Below, piece by piece: positions 36,009 to 45,295 of a stretch of 64,000 bases of DNA. The notes under the pieces are model-generated. The model was not told the DNA's origin. It saw only the letters and a list, made by a program, of their open reading frames with translations, and did not search any database. Every line of letters begins with the position of its first letter. The first letter of the stretch is position 1. The DNA comes from an uncultured bacterium (GTDB taxonomy: Bacteria; Krumholzibacteriota; Krumholzibacteriia; LZORAL124-64-63): the NCBI GenBank assembly GCA_937864225.1, contig CALMJK010000004.1, forward strand, positions 263,949-327,948, given 5' to 3'. Position numbers and translations under genes: made by a program.

Positions 36009-37550
36009 GTGTCGGTCCACGGCATGCTCGAGGAGAGCGCGAGACGTTCTCCCGGCGCGATCCTGCTCAGCCACGGCGACCAGCGATACTCCTACGGCGA
36101 CGTCGACGCGCGGGCCAATCGCCTGGCCGCGCTGCTGCGCGAATTGGGCGTCGCGCGCGGCGACCGCGTCGGTCTGTTGGCCGACAACGGCATCGAATAC
36201 GTGACTGGATTTTTCGGCGTTCTCAAGGCCGGCGGGTGCGTCGTCGCGCTCAACAGCGCGAACAAGGCCGGCACGCAGCGCCAACTGCTGGCCGACTCGG
36301 GCGCGGTCGGACTGGTCACGCGGGTGGCGCAGGTCCGGCGCGACCTTGCCGAGATGATTGACGGCTGCGCAGCGCTGCGCTTCGTGGTCGCCGACAAGGC
36401 GGCGCCGAACTGGGATCTGCCCGCCTCCGTGCGGCTGCTGGTCGCCGACGACGTCGCGACGCGCTCAGACGAGGGGATCGACCTCCCGATCGACGACGAG
36501 GACCTTGCGGCGATCCTCTACACCAGCGGCTCGACCGGAACGCCCCGCGGCGCGACCCTGACGCACGGGAATCTCGGCGCGAACACGCGGCAGATCCTCG
36601 ACTACCTGCACCTGACGGCCGACGACAGCGTGCTCGTCGTGCTGCCCTTTCACTACTCGTTCGGGAATTCCTTGCTCCTGACCCACGTGAAGACGGGCGG
36701 GCGGCTGGTCGTCGAAAATCGCTTCGCCTTTCCGCAGGTCGCGCTCGACACGCTCGGCGAGGAGCGCTGCACCGGCTTTTCCGGCGTGCCCTCCACATAC
36801 GCGATCCTCTGCAGCAAGACCGACTTCCTCGGGCGTGATTGGCCGCACTTGCGCTATCTCACGCAGGCCGGTGGCGCCATGGCGCCGGCCCTCGTGCTGC
36901 GCATCCGCGACGCGCTGCCCGAACGGATCCGGCTGTTCATCATGTACGGCCAGACCGAGGGATCGGCGCGGCTGTCGTACCTACCGCCGGAGAGGTTGCG
37001 CGAGAAGCTCGGCTCGATCGGCATCGGCATTCCGGGCGTTTCGCTCACGGTACGCCGCGAGGACGGCGGTGAATGCGACGTGGGCGAGGTGGGCGAGATC
37101 GTCGCGGCCGGCGACAACATCATGCGCGGCTACTGGAACGATCCCGAGGAGACCGCCCGGGTGCTCAAGAACGGGCGGCTCCACACCGGCGATCTAGGCC
37201 GGCGCGACGAGGACGGCTTTATCTTCGTGGTCGATCGCCTCAAGAACATGATCAAAAGCGGGGCGCATCGCGTCAGCAGCAAGGAGATCGAGGAAACCAT
37301 CCTCGAACTGCCGGGCGTGGTCGAGGCGTGCGTCATCGGCGTGCCCGATGGACTGCTCGGCGAGGCGATCGAGGCTTACGTCGTGCGCCGGGATGCTCAT
37401 GCCCTGGACGAACAGGCCGTGCTTCGCCACTGCCATGCGAAGCTGGCCAAGTTCAAGCTGCCGCGGGTCGTGCACTTCATCGAGATGCTGCCCAAGAACT
37501 CCTTCGGCAAGGTGATCAAGAGCGAGCTGAAAGCGCAACGGACGGAATAG
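36009..37550 (+). CDS. Acyl-CoA/acyl-ACP ligase (AMP-forming)
   Basis: This 513-residue member of the ANL superfamily activates a carboxylic acid as the acyl-AMP and transfers it to a thiol. It has the P-loop Y-T-S-G-S-T-G-T-P-R-G near residue 175, Y-G-Q-T-E-G, the hinge-region T-G-D-L-G and D-R-L-K-N-M-I-K-S-G, and the C-terminal lysine in K-N-S-F-G-K-V-I-K. GTG at 36009 lies one base after the carrier protein stop. The substrate is unknown; the neighbouring carrier is the likely acceptor. Confidence 0.87.
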   Translation: MSVHGMLEESARRSPGAILLSHGDQRYSYGDVDARANRLAALLRELGVARGDRVGLLADNGIEYVTGFFGVLKAGGCVVALNSANKAGTQRQLLADSGAVGLVTRVAQVRRDLAEMIDGCAALRFVVADKAAPNWDLPASVRLLVADDVATRSDEGIDLPIDDEDLAAILYTSGSTGTPRGATLTHGNLGANTRQILDYLHLTADDSVLVVLPFHYSFGNSLLLTHVKTGGRLVVENRFAFPQVALDTLGEERCTGFSGVPSTYAILCSKTDFLGRDWPHLRYLTQAGGAMAPALVLRIRDALPERIRLFIMYGQTEGSARLSYLPPERLREKLGSIGIGIPGVSLTVRREDGGECDVGEVGEIVAAGDNIMRGYWNDPEETARVLKNGRLHTGDLGRRDEDGFIFVVDRLKNMIKSGAHRVSSKEIEETILELPGVVEACVIGVPDGLLGEAIEAYVVRRDAHALDEQAVLRHCHAKLAKFKLPRVVHFIEMLPKNSFGKVIKSELKAQRTE

Positions 37551-37593
37551 GGAGCGCCGGCCTGGTTCCTCGCGCGCCCGCCGTCGAGCCACT

Positions 37594-39402
37594 TCAGCCG
37601 GTCAGCAGTCCTCCCCGCTGGTAGATGTCCATCTGCACGGACGAGAACGGTTCTCCCCGCGCTTCGCCGCCGGCCCATGTGAGGTGGCTGGTCGTCAGGT
37701 CGAGCGTGACCTCGTCGCCGCTGCGCAGACCGGTGGCGGCGAGATCGGCCACGACCAGCGGCAAGCCGGCGTTGATCGCGTTACGCTCGTAGATGGCCCC
37801 GAAGCTGGCCGCGATCAGAGCCTGGACGCCAAGGGTCAGGAAACAGTCCACGGCCTGCTGGCGCGAGCTGCCGCAGCCGAAGTTCTTGCCGGTCACGACG
37901 ATGTCGCCCGGCCGCGCCTTGCGGGCGAAGTCTTCCCAGCCCGATAGATTGCCGAAGGTGAACTGGCCCATCTGCGCCGGGTCGGTCACGGCCAGGTGCC
38001 GGTTGTGATAGATCATGTCGGTGTCGATGTTGTCACTGTCCACGATCCAGACGCGCCCCTTCAGCACGGTCGGCCGGCCGCCGGCCGGCCGCTTCGCGGC
38101 GGCGTCGGCCGCGGGGCGCGCGCCGCGCTCGATGGCGGCGGCGGGCGCCGCGACCCGTTCAGGGATGGCGTCGGCGCGCGCGATCACGCCGGCCACGGCC
38201 GAGGCAGCCGCGGTTTCGGGGCTGGCCAGCCAGACCTCGCCCTTGCCCTGCTTGCCTGCGAAGTTCCGGTTGCCCGTGGAAACCGTCACCTCGCCCGGCC
38301 CGTTCTGCCCGATCTGCCCCGCCGCGCAGCCGGCGCAGCCAGGATTGCCCACCAGCGCGCCCGCCCGCGTGAACTGCTCGATCAGTCCCTCGGCCAGGGC
38401 CTGGTCCCAGACCTGGCGCGTGGCCGGCACGACCTTCATGACCACGCCCGGCGCCACGCGGCGCCCGCCGAGCACTTGGGCTGCCGCGCGCAGGTCCTCG
38501 ATCCGACCGTTGGTGCAGGAGCCGAGGAAGACCGAGTCGACCTTGCGACCCGCCACCTCGCGCACCGGCACGACGTCCTCGGGATGACCGGGCCGGGCGA
38601 TCAGCGGCTCGAGGCCTTCCACGTCGACGGTCACGAGGCCGGCGTAGGACGCGTCCGCGTCGGCCGCCAGCGCCGGCCAATCGCGGCCGGCGGCGCCGCG
38701 GCAGAATTCCAGCACGCGCGCATCCGGCGTGAAGAAGGTGATGATGGCGCCCATCTCGGTTGCCATGCTGGCGATCGTGATGCGTCCGGCGATCCCCTGC
38801 GCGTCGGCGGCTTCGCCGGTCAGTTCGGCGGCGTACCCGAGCAAACCGTTCGCGCCGAAGTGCCTCGCCAGGGCCAGCACGAGGTCCTTCGCCGTGGCAC
38901 GCGGGCCCGGTCGTCCCGCGAGGTGGACCTTGAGCGTACGCGGCACCTTGAACCAGACCTTGCCGGCGGCCCAGGCCGCCGCGATGTCCTGGTCGCCCAT
39001 GCCCTGGCCGAAGGCCCCCACGGCGCCCAGGATGTTGGCGTGCGAGTCGGTGCTGACGAACGTCGAGCCCGGGCCGCACAACCCCTCCTCGATGACGAGA
39101 TGGGTGCCGATTCCCTCCGTGATGTCGCGCAGTCCCACGCCAGTCGCGCGGGCATAGAGCCTGCACTTATGCTGGTTCGCGGCGTAGCCCTGGTCGCTGC
39201 CGCCCGGGTTGCAATCGAAGGTGAAGAGCGTGCGCGATGGCTCCGCCACGGCCAGCCCGGCTTTTTCCAGATTCTGCACGACGTTGGCGCCGCCGAAATC
39301 GCGCGCTGCGCGCACGTCGATGGCCACGTCCACGATCTCGCCCGGGACGACCGCGCGTCCGGCATGGTCACCGATGATCTTCTCGATCAGGGTCTTGCCC
39401 AC
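37594..39402 (-). CDS. Fused aconitase-family hydro-lyase (large plus small domains)
   Basis: This 602-residue protein joins a LeuC/homoaconitase-like large domain (about 1-415) to a LeuD-like swivel domain (about 445-602). Large-domain marks are S-T-D-S-H, G-S-C-T-N-G-R and N-P-G-C-A-G-C, the last two giving the 4Fe-4S cysteines. The swivel domain has D-N-I-D-T-D and G-x-N-F-G-C-G-S-S-R-Q. It could be an aconitase, isopropylmalate isomerase or homoaconitase. The fused, short form and nearby TCA genes make aconitase plausible, but no leu or lys gene is present to decide. It is upstream of nothing obvious on its strand. Confidence 0.8.
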   Translation of the reverse strand: MGKTLIEKIIGDHAGRAVVPGEIVDVAIDVRAARDFGGANVVQNLEKAGLAVAEPSRTLFTFDCNPGGSDQGYAANQHKCRLYARATGVGLRDITEGIGTHLVIEEGLCGPGSTFVSTDSHANILGAVGAFGQGMGDQDIAAAWAAGKVWFKVPRTLKVHLAGRPGPRATAKDLVLALARHFGANGLLGYAAELTGEAADAQGIAGRITIASMATEMGAIITFFTPDARVLEFCRGAAGRDWPALAADADASYAGLVTVDVEGLEPLIARPGHPEDVVPVREVAGRKVDSVFLGSCTNGRIEDLRAAAQVLGGRRVAPGVVMKVVPATRQVWDQALAEGLIEQFTRAGALVGNPGCAGCAAGQIGQNGPGEVTVSTGNRNFAGKQGKGEVWLASPETAAASAVAGVIARADAIPERVAAPAAAIERGARPAADAAAKRPAGGRPTVLKGRVWIVDSDNIDTDMIYHNRHLAVTDPAQMGQFTFGNLSGWEDFARKARPGDIVVTGKNFGCGSSRQQAVDCFLTLGVQALIAASFGAIYERNAINAGLPLVVADLAATGLRSGDEVTLDLTTSHLTWAGGEARGEPFSSVQMDIYQRGGLLTG

Positions 39403-39439
39403 GGCAATTCCTCCGCGTCAGGAACGGACGGACAGGTGG

Positions 39440-40252
39440 TCACGCCTCGTCGCCCTCCTCGGACGGCGACGACCGGAAGTCTGGCGCGCGATTCTCGAGG
39501 TAGGCCTGCATGCCCTCGGCGGTTTCACGGGAGTCCCAGCACTGCTGCTGCGCCTCCCACTCGAACGACAGCATCGATGTGAGGTCGAACTGAACGGCTT
39601 GCTGCGCGCCCAGTTTGATCAGGCGCACGACGGGCTGGGGCAAGGTCGCGAGGCGTCGCGCGAACATATCCAACTCCTCGTCCCAGGCATCCTCCGGGAT
39701 CACTCGATCCACCAGGCCCAGGCTCGCGGCTTCGCGGGCATCGAGCGTTCGGCCCGACCAGAGCAACTCCAACGTGCGGCCGGGGCCCAGCAACCGCGGC
39801 AGCGCGTGGATCACGCCCCATTCCGGCATCAGACCGCGGGCCGCGTCTGGCGGCTGGAAGGTGGCCGAGGCACTGGCGAGCCGACAGTCGGCGGCGAGAA
39901 AGAGGCCGAAGCCGCCCTCGCGCACGCAGCCGCTCGCCGCCGCCACGACCGGTTTCGGGTATTCCTGGATGGCGGTCACGAGTCGCCGGATGCCGTCGAT
40001 CCGGGGCGCCAGCTCGCCGAAGTCCAGTCCTTCCCGATGCGATTGGGCGAGCGCCTCGAGATCGGCGCCCAGGTCGAAGGGGTGCAGTCCGTCGGTGAGC
40101 AGGACCGCCCGCACGCGAGCGTCGTCCTGGAAACGCAACAGCAGGTCCGTGAACTCGTCGCACAGGTCGCTCGGCGACGGGGTGTCCGGACTGAGCATGG
40201 TCACGAGCACAGAACCGTCCCGAATCTCGTACTCGAAATTCTCGTATTGCAT
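39440..40252 (-). CDS. Enoyl-CoA hydratase/isomerase family protein
   Basis: This 270-residue crotonase-fold protein has the two oxyanion-hole regions at about residues 58-70 and 103-125 (A-A-A-S-G-C-V-R-E-G-G-F-G-L-F-L-A-A-D). The A-A-S-L-G-L-V-D-R-V-I segment near 190 is also typical. The catalytic Glu pair of true hydratases is not clearly present (G-L-M-P-E-W-G has one). It may therefore be an isomerase or another crotonase member. It is transcribed toward the fused aconitase gene, 37 bases away. Confidence 0.8.
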   Translation of the reverse strand: MQYENFEYEIRDGSVLVTMLSPDTPSPSDLCDEFTDLLLRFQDDARVRAVLLTDGLHPFDLGADLEALAQSHREGLDFGELAPRIDGIRRLVTAIQEYPKPVVAAASGCVREGGFGLFLAADCRLASASATFQPPDAARGLMPEWGVIHALPRLLGPGRTLELLWSGRTLDAREAASLGLVDRVIPEDAWDEELDMFARRLATLPQPVVRLIKLGAQQAVQFDLTSMLSFEWEAQQQCWDSRETAEGMQAYLENRAPDFRSSPSEEGDEA

Positions 40253-40343
40253 TACGCCGCTCCCGTCCGCGCCGCGCTCAGCCCGGCGCGGTCCCTACGA
40301 TGCACCGTCGCGCGAGCGGAGGCAAGTCCGGCCGGCCGTCGCC

Positions 40344-40371
40344 TTGCCAACGTCGACCGGCGTGTTAGACT
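40344..40371 (+). promoter_or_regulatory. Putative promoter of the TPR protein gene
   Basis: TTGCCA (40344-40349) and TAGACT (40366-40371), 16-base spacing, about 97 bases before the ATG. Confidence 0.42.
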
Positions 40372-40467
40372 AGGTCGACAATCGGATCCTCCGTCACCCG
40401 GTGCCCGCAGCCCCGGACAGTTTCCTAGCGCACCACCGGCCCCCGCGCGGGGCCCGGCAGCGAGGCG

Positions 40468-41214
40468 ATGTCGGGTCTCATGGTCAAGCTGCGAGAGCTC
40501 CTGCGACCGCGGGGCCGGGCCGGATCTGCTGGGCGGCTGGCTGCCGCTGCGGCCGCCTGCGCGGCGGCCACCCTGGCCGCGGCCGACGGGGGTTTGGCGT
40601 GGCCGGTGCCGCGCGCCCTGCCGTCGCCGGGCGCTGATCGGTCGGCCGCCCTGGTCGACAGCGCCCTAGCGCGAGCGGAGCGAGCCCTGACCGGGCGAGA
40701 GCCGGAGTTGGCGCTGCGGCTTTATGGCCAAGTGCCGCCGGGGGCGGGCGCGGCGGCCCGGGTTCACTACGGCGAGGCTCGCTGCTGGCTGGCCCTGGGC
40801 GCCGTCGAGCGGGCCGTAGAGGCGCTGCGGCAGACGGTTGCGCTGGCCGAAACAACCAGCGCGGGACACGAGCTGGCGGCCGCCGCCATGGAGCTGCTGG
40901 GGCAGACCTGGCTGCGCCTGGGGCGCAACGACAGCGCCAGGGCTACCTTCGCGGAGTTGGGCCGACGCTGGCCCGACCGGCGCGATTGGGCCGCGGTCAT
41001 GGTCGGGCGGACATGGCAGAGCGAGGGGGCGTACCGCTCGGCGTTCGAAGCGATCCGCCCACAGCTACGCGAAGGGCGTTGCGGGACCTCCTACGATCTC
41101 GCCCTAGCGCTTTACTGGAAGCTCGACGCCGGCGCGCGCCGCGAGCTCGACCGCTTGCTCAGCGACTGTCTGCGCGCCACGGGGCGGGCCTTAGCCGGCG
41201 GCGACGGGCAGTGA
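40468..41214 (+). CDS. TPR-repeat protein, probably exported
   Basis: This 248-residue protein has an N-terminal Ala-rich hydrophobic segment (about 24-44) that could be a signal peptide, then TPR-like helical pairs from about residue 60 to 200 (A-L-A-R-A-E-R-A-L-T, E-A-R-C-W-L-A-L-G). No catalytic domain is visible. Such proteins usually scaffold others. It is followed 46 bases later by a TIGR01777-type epimerase. Confidence 0.6.
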   Translation: MSGLMVKLRELLRPRGRAGSAGRLAAAAAACAAATLAAADGGLAWPVPRALPSPGADRSAALVDSALARAERALTGREPELALRLYGQVPPGAGAAARVHYGEARCWLALGAVERAVEALRQTVALAETTSAGHELAAAAMELLGQTWLRLGRNDSARATFAELGRRWPDRRDWAAVMVGRTWQSEGAYRSAFEAIRPQLREGRCGTSYDLALALYWKLDAGARRELDRLLSDCLRATGRALAGGDGQ

Positions 41215-41260
41215 TGGGCGCGGCCGCGCGGACGGCCACGGCGCGAGAAAGGAAACGAGC

Positions 41261-42169
41261 GTGCGCGTTTTCGTGACTGGCGGCACCGGGCTGATCGGAC
41301 GGGCGGTCATCGATGCCCTCGTGCAGCGGCGCGACGAAGTGGTGTGCGTCACGCGCCATGCCACGCGGGCGCGGTCGCTGCTGCCGGTCGGCGTCGAGTT
41401 CGTCGAGGCCGATCCGGTCGAAAGCGGTCCTTGGCAGGATGTCGCCGCGAACTGCGACGGGATCGTGAACCTTGCGGGCGAGCCGCTCGCCGGCGGGCGC
41501 TGGACCGAGGGGCGCAAGCGAAGAATCCGCCGCAGCCGGCTCGCCACCACGCGCCACGTCGCGCAGGCGGCCGAAGGCTCCGAACGGGTGCGGGTGCTCG
41601 TGAGCGGATCGGCTGTGGGGTACTACGGCGACGCCGGCGAACGGGCGCTCGACGAGACCGCCGAACCCGGGCACGACTTCCTCGGCCGGCTCGCCCTGGA
41701 GTGGGAGGAGAACGCCCGGTCCGCGCAGAGCCGCTCGCGTCGCGTCGTGCTGCTGCGCACGGGCATCGTGCTGTCGCGCGTCGGCGGGGCGCTGCCACGC
41801 CTGACGCTGCCGTTTCGTCTGTTTCTCGGCGGCCCGCTCGGCAGCGGCCGCCAGTATTTCCCGTGGGTGCACCTCGAAGATGTCGCCCGCATCGTCCTCT
41901 TCGCCCTCGACACGCCTGGTCTGACGGGTCCCGTGAACGCTGTCGCGCCAGATCCGCCCCGCCAGCGGCAGTTCGCCGCCAGCCTGGGCCGGGCCTTGGG
42001 CCGTCCGAGTTGGCTGCCCGTGCCGCCCTTGGCCCTGCGCTTGACGGCAGGAGAAATGGCCTGGGCGCTGCTGGCGGGGCAGCGCGCGATCCCGCGCGCG
42101 TTGCGGGCCCGCGGCTTCATCTTCGCGCATCCCAACCTGGACCAGGCGCTGGCGGATCTGCTGGGCTAG
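41261..42169 (+). CDS. TIGR01777-family NAD-dependent epimerase/sugar nucleotide-like protein
   Basis: This 302-residue extended SDR has the nucleotide motif V-T-G-G-T-G-L-I-G at residues 5-13, N-L-A-G-E-P-L-A-G-G-R-W near 72 and G-S-A-V-G-Y-Y-G-D near 113, all characteristic of the YfcH/TIGR01777 family. A C-terminal DUF1731 segment follows (R-A-L-G-R-P-S-W-L-P-V-P). Its substrate is not established for the family. The GTG start at 41261 follows AAGGAAA. Confidence 0.87.
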   Translation: MRVFVTGGTGLIGRAVIDALVQRRDEVVCVTRHATRARSLLPVGVEFVEADPVESGPWQDVAANCDGIVNLAGEPLAGGRWTEGRKRRIRRSRLATTRHVAQAAEGSERVRVLVSGSAVGYYGDAGERALDETAEPGHDFLGRLALEWEENARSAQSRSRRVVLLRTGIVLSRVGGALPRLTLPFRLFLGGPLGSGRQYFPWVHLEDVARIVLFALDTPGLTGPVNAVAPDPPRQRQFAASLGRALGRPSWLPVPPLALRLTAGEMAWALLAGQRAIPRALRARGFIFAHPNLDQALADLLG

Positions 42170-42225
42170 GGTCGCCGGTATGCCGGAACTCGGGCGACCA
42201 AGGGCGGTCGTCCGTCCGCGCCGTC

Positions 42226-43410
42226 CTAGCCCACGACGAAGTGGTCCGTCTCGATGCCGCCTTCCGCGAAGCGTGACAAGCGTAGGGAATCGATGATGTC
42301 GTCGGGCTGGCCGGTCGTGATGAGTTTGGCCATGCGCCGGGCGGCAATGGGCGCCAGCATGAAGCCATGGCCGCTGAACCCGCAGATGTGATGGTAGCCC
42401 TGCAGGTCCGGCACGCCGCCCAGGATGGGCCGGTGGTCGGGGGTCATGTCGTACATGCCGGCCCACTGCCGCATGAGCCGCAACGGGCGCGCGGGAGGGA
42501 AGATGGCCGTGAGCGCGCGCGCGAAGCGCACCGCGAAGCGCAGCTGGCAGCGCGTGTCGAAATCTCGAGGATCCGTCCAGTGCGGTTCGTCAGGGTCGCC
42601 GATGCCGCCAACCAACTCGCCGCGCATGCTCTGGCTGAAGTAGATGCCGTTGGTGATCGAGATCACCATGGGATTCAGGCACGGCTTGATCCCCTCGCTG
42701 ACCATGATCTCGTGTCGTTCCTGCCAATTGGGCAGCTGCACGCCGACCATCGCGGCCAGCGATTTCGTCCAAGGTCCGGCCGCCAGCACGATCACGGGCG
42801 TGGCAATGCTGCCGCGCTCGGTGACCACTTCGCGGATGCGTCCGCCTTCGGCCCGGATGCCCGTGACGCGGGTGTGGATCCGGATGTCCACGCCGCGACG
42901 CTGCGCCGCGCGCGCGTAACCCCAGACGACCGCGAACGGATAGGCGGTGCCGTCCTTGGGGCAGAAGCTGGCCGCGCGCACCCTGGTAATGTCGAGTTGC
43001 GGCACGATTTCGAGGCAATCGCGCGGCTCCAGAAAGTGCGACGGAGCCCCGCACCGGTTCTGCAGCTCGACGGCCTTTTGCATCGCGGGGCGGTCGGCTT
43101 CGTTCTCGCTGATCATCAGGTAGCCGCCCTGACGGAAGAACGTCTGGTAGCCGAGTTCCGCGGACAGTTCCTCGTAGATCTCGACGCTCTCCTGCGCCAT
43201 GCGGACGTTCGCTTCGGTCGTCCACTGCTGGCGGATGCCGCCGCCGCACCTGCCGGTCGAGCCCGACCCGAGGTAGCCCTGCTCGATCACCACGACGCGC
43301 CGCAGCCCGCGACGGGCCAGCTCGTACGCCGTGGACAACCCGTTCACGCCGCCCCCGATCACCACGGCGTCGGCGGTCGGCGGCGGGGGGTCGCTGCGCA
43401 GCGGGATCAT
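42226..43410 (-). CDS. FAD-dependent amine/imino-acid oxidoreductase, beta-type subunit
   Basis: This 394-residue DAO-family flavoprotein resembles sarcosine oxidase beta, HcnC and D-hydroxyproline dehydrogenase beta. It begins with V-V-I-G-G-G-V-N-G-L-S and has R-C-G-G-G-I-R-Q-Q-W near residue 55. It ends with G-F-S-G-H-G-F-M-L-A-P, the flavin-binding C-terminal motif. Its ATG at 43410 overlaps the BFD-like subunit stop (ATGA). With the two upstream genes it forms an alpha-gamma-beta complex that oxidises an N-substituted amino acid. The exact substrate cannot be read from the sequence. Confidence 0.88.
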   Translation of the reverse strand: MIPLRSDPPPPTADAVVIGGGVNGLSTAYELARRGLRRVVVIEQGYLGSGSTGRCGGGIRQQWTTEANVRMAQESVEIYEELSAELGYQTFFRQGGYLMISENEADRPAMQKAVELQNRCGAPSHFLEPRDCLEIVPQLDITRVRAASFCPKDGTAYPFAVVWGYARAAQRRGVDIRIHTRVTGIRAEGGRIREVVTERGSIATPVIVLAAGPWTKSLAAMVGVQLPNWQERHEIMVSEGIKPCLNPMVISITNGIYFSQSMRGELVGGIGDPDEPHWTDPRDFDTRCQLRFAVRFARALTAIFPPARPLRLMRQWAGMYDMTPDHRPILGGVPDLQGYHHICGFSGHGFMLAPIAARRMAKLITTGQPDDIIDSLRLSRFAEGGIETDHFVVG

Positions 43411-43745
43411 CGCGCTTCCTTCCCGGCGGGCTTGTCGCCGGCGTCGGGCCGTGAGTCGCCGATCAACGGCGTCAGCGGCAGCGCGGCCAGCTCCGAGAAC
43501 GTGAGGGTGGCGGCGGGCGGACGGATGTTCGTCAGGGACACCTCGGCCGGCGCCACCCCTCGCAGTCGCGCGAGTTCCACGGCCGCTTCCGCCAGGCACC
43601 CCTTGCCCTGGCAGAAACCGGTGCCCACGCCCGTGTAGCGTTTCAGCGATTCGAATTCCGTGAAGCCCTCTTTGAAGGCGGCGCGGAATTCCGCCAAGGT
43701 CACATCCTCGCAGCGACAGAGCATGCACTCGTGGGGATTGGTCAT
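43407..43745 (-). CDS. BFD-like [2Fe-2S] subunit
   Basis: This 112-residue protein has a BFD-type 2Fe-2S domain at about residues 5-55, with C-x-C in M-L-C-R-C-E-D-V-T and G-F-C-Q-G-K-G-C. A Pro/Ala-rich tail of about 50 residues follows. In related dehydrogenases this subunit bridges electron transfer between the two flavoprotein subunits. It lies 7 bases after the alpha-type subunit and overlaps the beta-type subunit by 4 bases. Confidence 0.85.
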   Translation of the reverse strand: MTNPHECMLCRCEDVTLAEFRAAFKEGFTEFESLKRYTGVGTGFCQGKGCLAEAAVELARLRGVAPAEVSLTNIRPPAATLTFSELAALPLTPLIGDSRPDAGDKPAGKEAR

Positions 43746-43752
43746 GCGCCAC

Positions 43753-45240
43753 TCACCTCTGGGCGGCCGCGAGGACCGCCCCCGGCGGCAGACCGGCGGC
43801 CTCGCCGGTCACCGTCAGGAGCAGGCCGCCGGGCAATCTGGACTCCACGCGATCCGCCTCGCGCGGGACGTAGCCGCCCCGCGACTCGTCGAGGATCAAC
43901 CGGGCTCCCAGCTGGTAGGGGATGTCGTAGGCTGGCTTGCCTCTTGCGCAGATCACCGCCAACTCGCATCTGACCCGGGTCCGGGCGTCGCCGCCGGGCG
44001 GGCCGAGCCGCAACTCGATGTCCGCGCCGCCAGCGGTGGCCTCTTCCACCCGCAGGCCGGCATGCACGGTCCAGCCGAGAGCGCCGGCCGCCTTCAATTC
44101 CTCGGGCCAACCCGGCTCGGACGGCGCGATCACGACCTTGGCGCCGCGGGCGTGCAGCAGCGCGGCCGCGAGCCACAGGTCCAGACCGACGCCGGTCACG
44201 AGAGCCCGACGCCCTTCGACGCGCAGGCCGTCGCGCGTCACCGCGCGATACAGGCCGCGCGGACCCAGCAACCCCGGCCGATCGTTGCCGGCGAACCCGC
44301 CGGACGCATCGAGCGCGCCGGCGGCCCAGACCAGGCGGCGCGTTCGCAGCAAGGAAAGACCCCGCTGGTCGCGCAGCAGGAGCAGATCGGGCTCGTAGGC
44401 GCCGACGATCACGCCGCCCAGCGCCAGTCCGAGGCCGGACCTCGGCTGCAGACCGGCGGCTCGCGACAGCGTTGCGTGGGCGCCGGCCAAGACCGGCAAG
44501 CGGGCCAGATCCTGGCCCAGGGCGGCCGCCACAGCGTCCAGCGCGCCGCGGCGCTGGCCGCCGAGCGTCGCGTGGTCATCCACGAGCAGGGCCCGGCCGG
44601 AGGCGTGAGCGGCGGCCACCAGGCCGGCGGCGCCGGCTCCCACCACCACGCAGTCGAAGAGTCCGAGATCGCGGCGCGCCAGCGACGCGGCGGCGGCGCC
44701 GTCGCTCGCGGGCTCGCCCACACCGGCCGCCGGTCCGCTCGACGCGCCGCGGTCGGGCAAGCGGCCGACGCCGGTGAGGGGGCGGATCAGGCGCAGGAAG
44801 CAGCGGGAGAGCCAGGCGGGGCGCGTGAACCACTTGTAGTAGAAGCCGACCGGAAAGACCTGGCCCGCCGCCGCCATCACCCGCTGCAGCGGACGGCCGT
44901 AGAACGCGCCCGGATCCTGGCGCTGCACCCGCAGGCCGTCTCGCACGGGAGTCTCGCAGGCGCGCACGTTCGGGACGCCGTCGATGCGCATCAGGCAACT
45001 CGTGCAGTGCCCGCGCGCGCAATATAGTCCCCGGGGATGGCCGTACTTGGGGCTATGGGAGAGGACCCTGACGTTCTTCTCCCAGAGCGCGACGGCCACG
45101 GAGGTGCCTTCGCGCACGCTCAGGTCGCGGCCCTCGAAGAGGATCGTGACGGTGCCTGGGGTTGCTGCGCCCAACCTTCCCTCCCCGTTCGGATTGGATT
45201 CCGCGCAAACATAGGCGACGGCTCTGGCCACAGCAAGCAT
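43753..45240 (-). CDS. Alpha-type subunit: 2Fe-2S plus pyridine-nucleotide-oxidoreductase-like protein
   Basis: This protein fuses an N-terminal Fer2_4 domain, with cysteines in Y-C-A-R-G-H-C-T-S-C (about residues 73-82), to a flavin-binding domain (V-V-V-G-A-G-A-A-G-L-V near 195). That is the layout of HcnA-HcnB or sarcosine oxidase alpha. The frame opens at ATG 45240, but the first 22 residues look non-coding. TTG at 45174, after GGGGAGGGAAGG, may be the true start. The second dinucleotide motif is degenerate (V-T-G-V-G-L-D-L-W), so NAD binding may be lost. It heads the three-gene unit. Confidence 0.8.
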   Translation of the reverse strand: MLAVARAVAYVCAESNPNGEGRLGAATPGTVTILFEGRDLSVREGTSVAVALWEKNVRVLSHSPKYGHPRGLYCARGHCTSCLMRIDGVPNVRACETPVRDGLRVQRQDPGAFYGRPLQRVMAAAGQVFPVGFYYKWFTRPAWLSRCFLRLIRPLTGVGRLPDRGASSGPAAGVGEPASDGAAAASLARRDLGLFDCVVVGAGAAGLVAAAHASGRALLVDDHATLGGQRRGALDAVAAALGQDLARLPVLAGAHATLSRAAGLQPRSGLGLALGGVIVGAYEPDLLLLRDQRGLSLLRTRRLVWAAGALDASGGFAGNDRPGLLGPRGLYRAVTRDGLRVEGRRALVTGVGLDLWLAAALLHARGAKVVIAPSEPGWPEELKAAGALGWTVHAGLRVEEATAGGADIELRLGPPGGDARTRVRCELAVICARGKPAYDIPYQLGARLILDESRGGYVPREADRVESRLPGGLLLTVTGEAAGLPPGAVLAAAQR

Positions 45241-45295
45241 GGCGCCGCCGGAAGCGAGGCGTCTTTTCTCGGCTTTTTTCCCCGATTCCGTCGAC

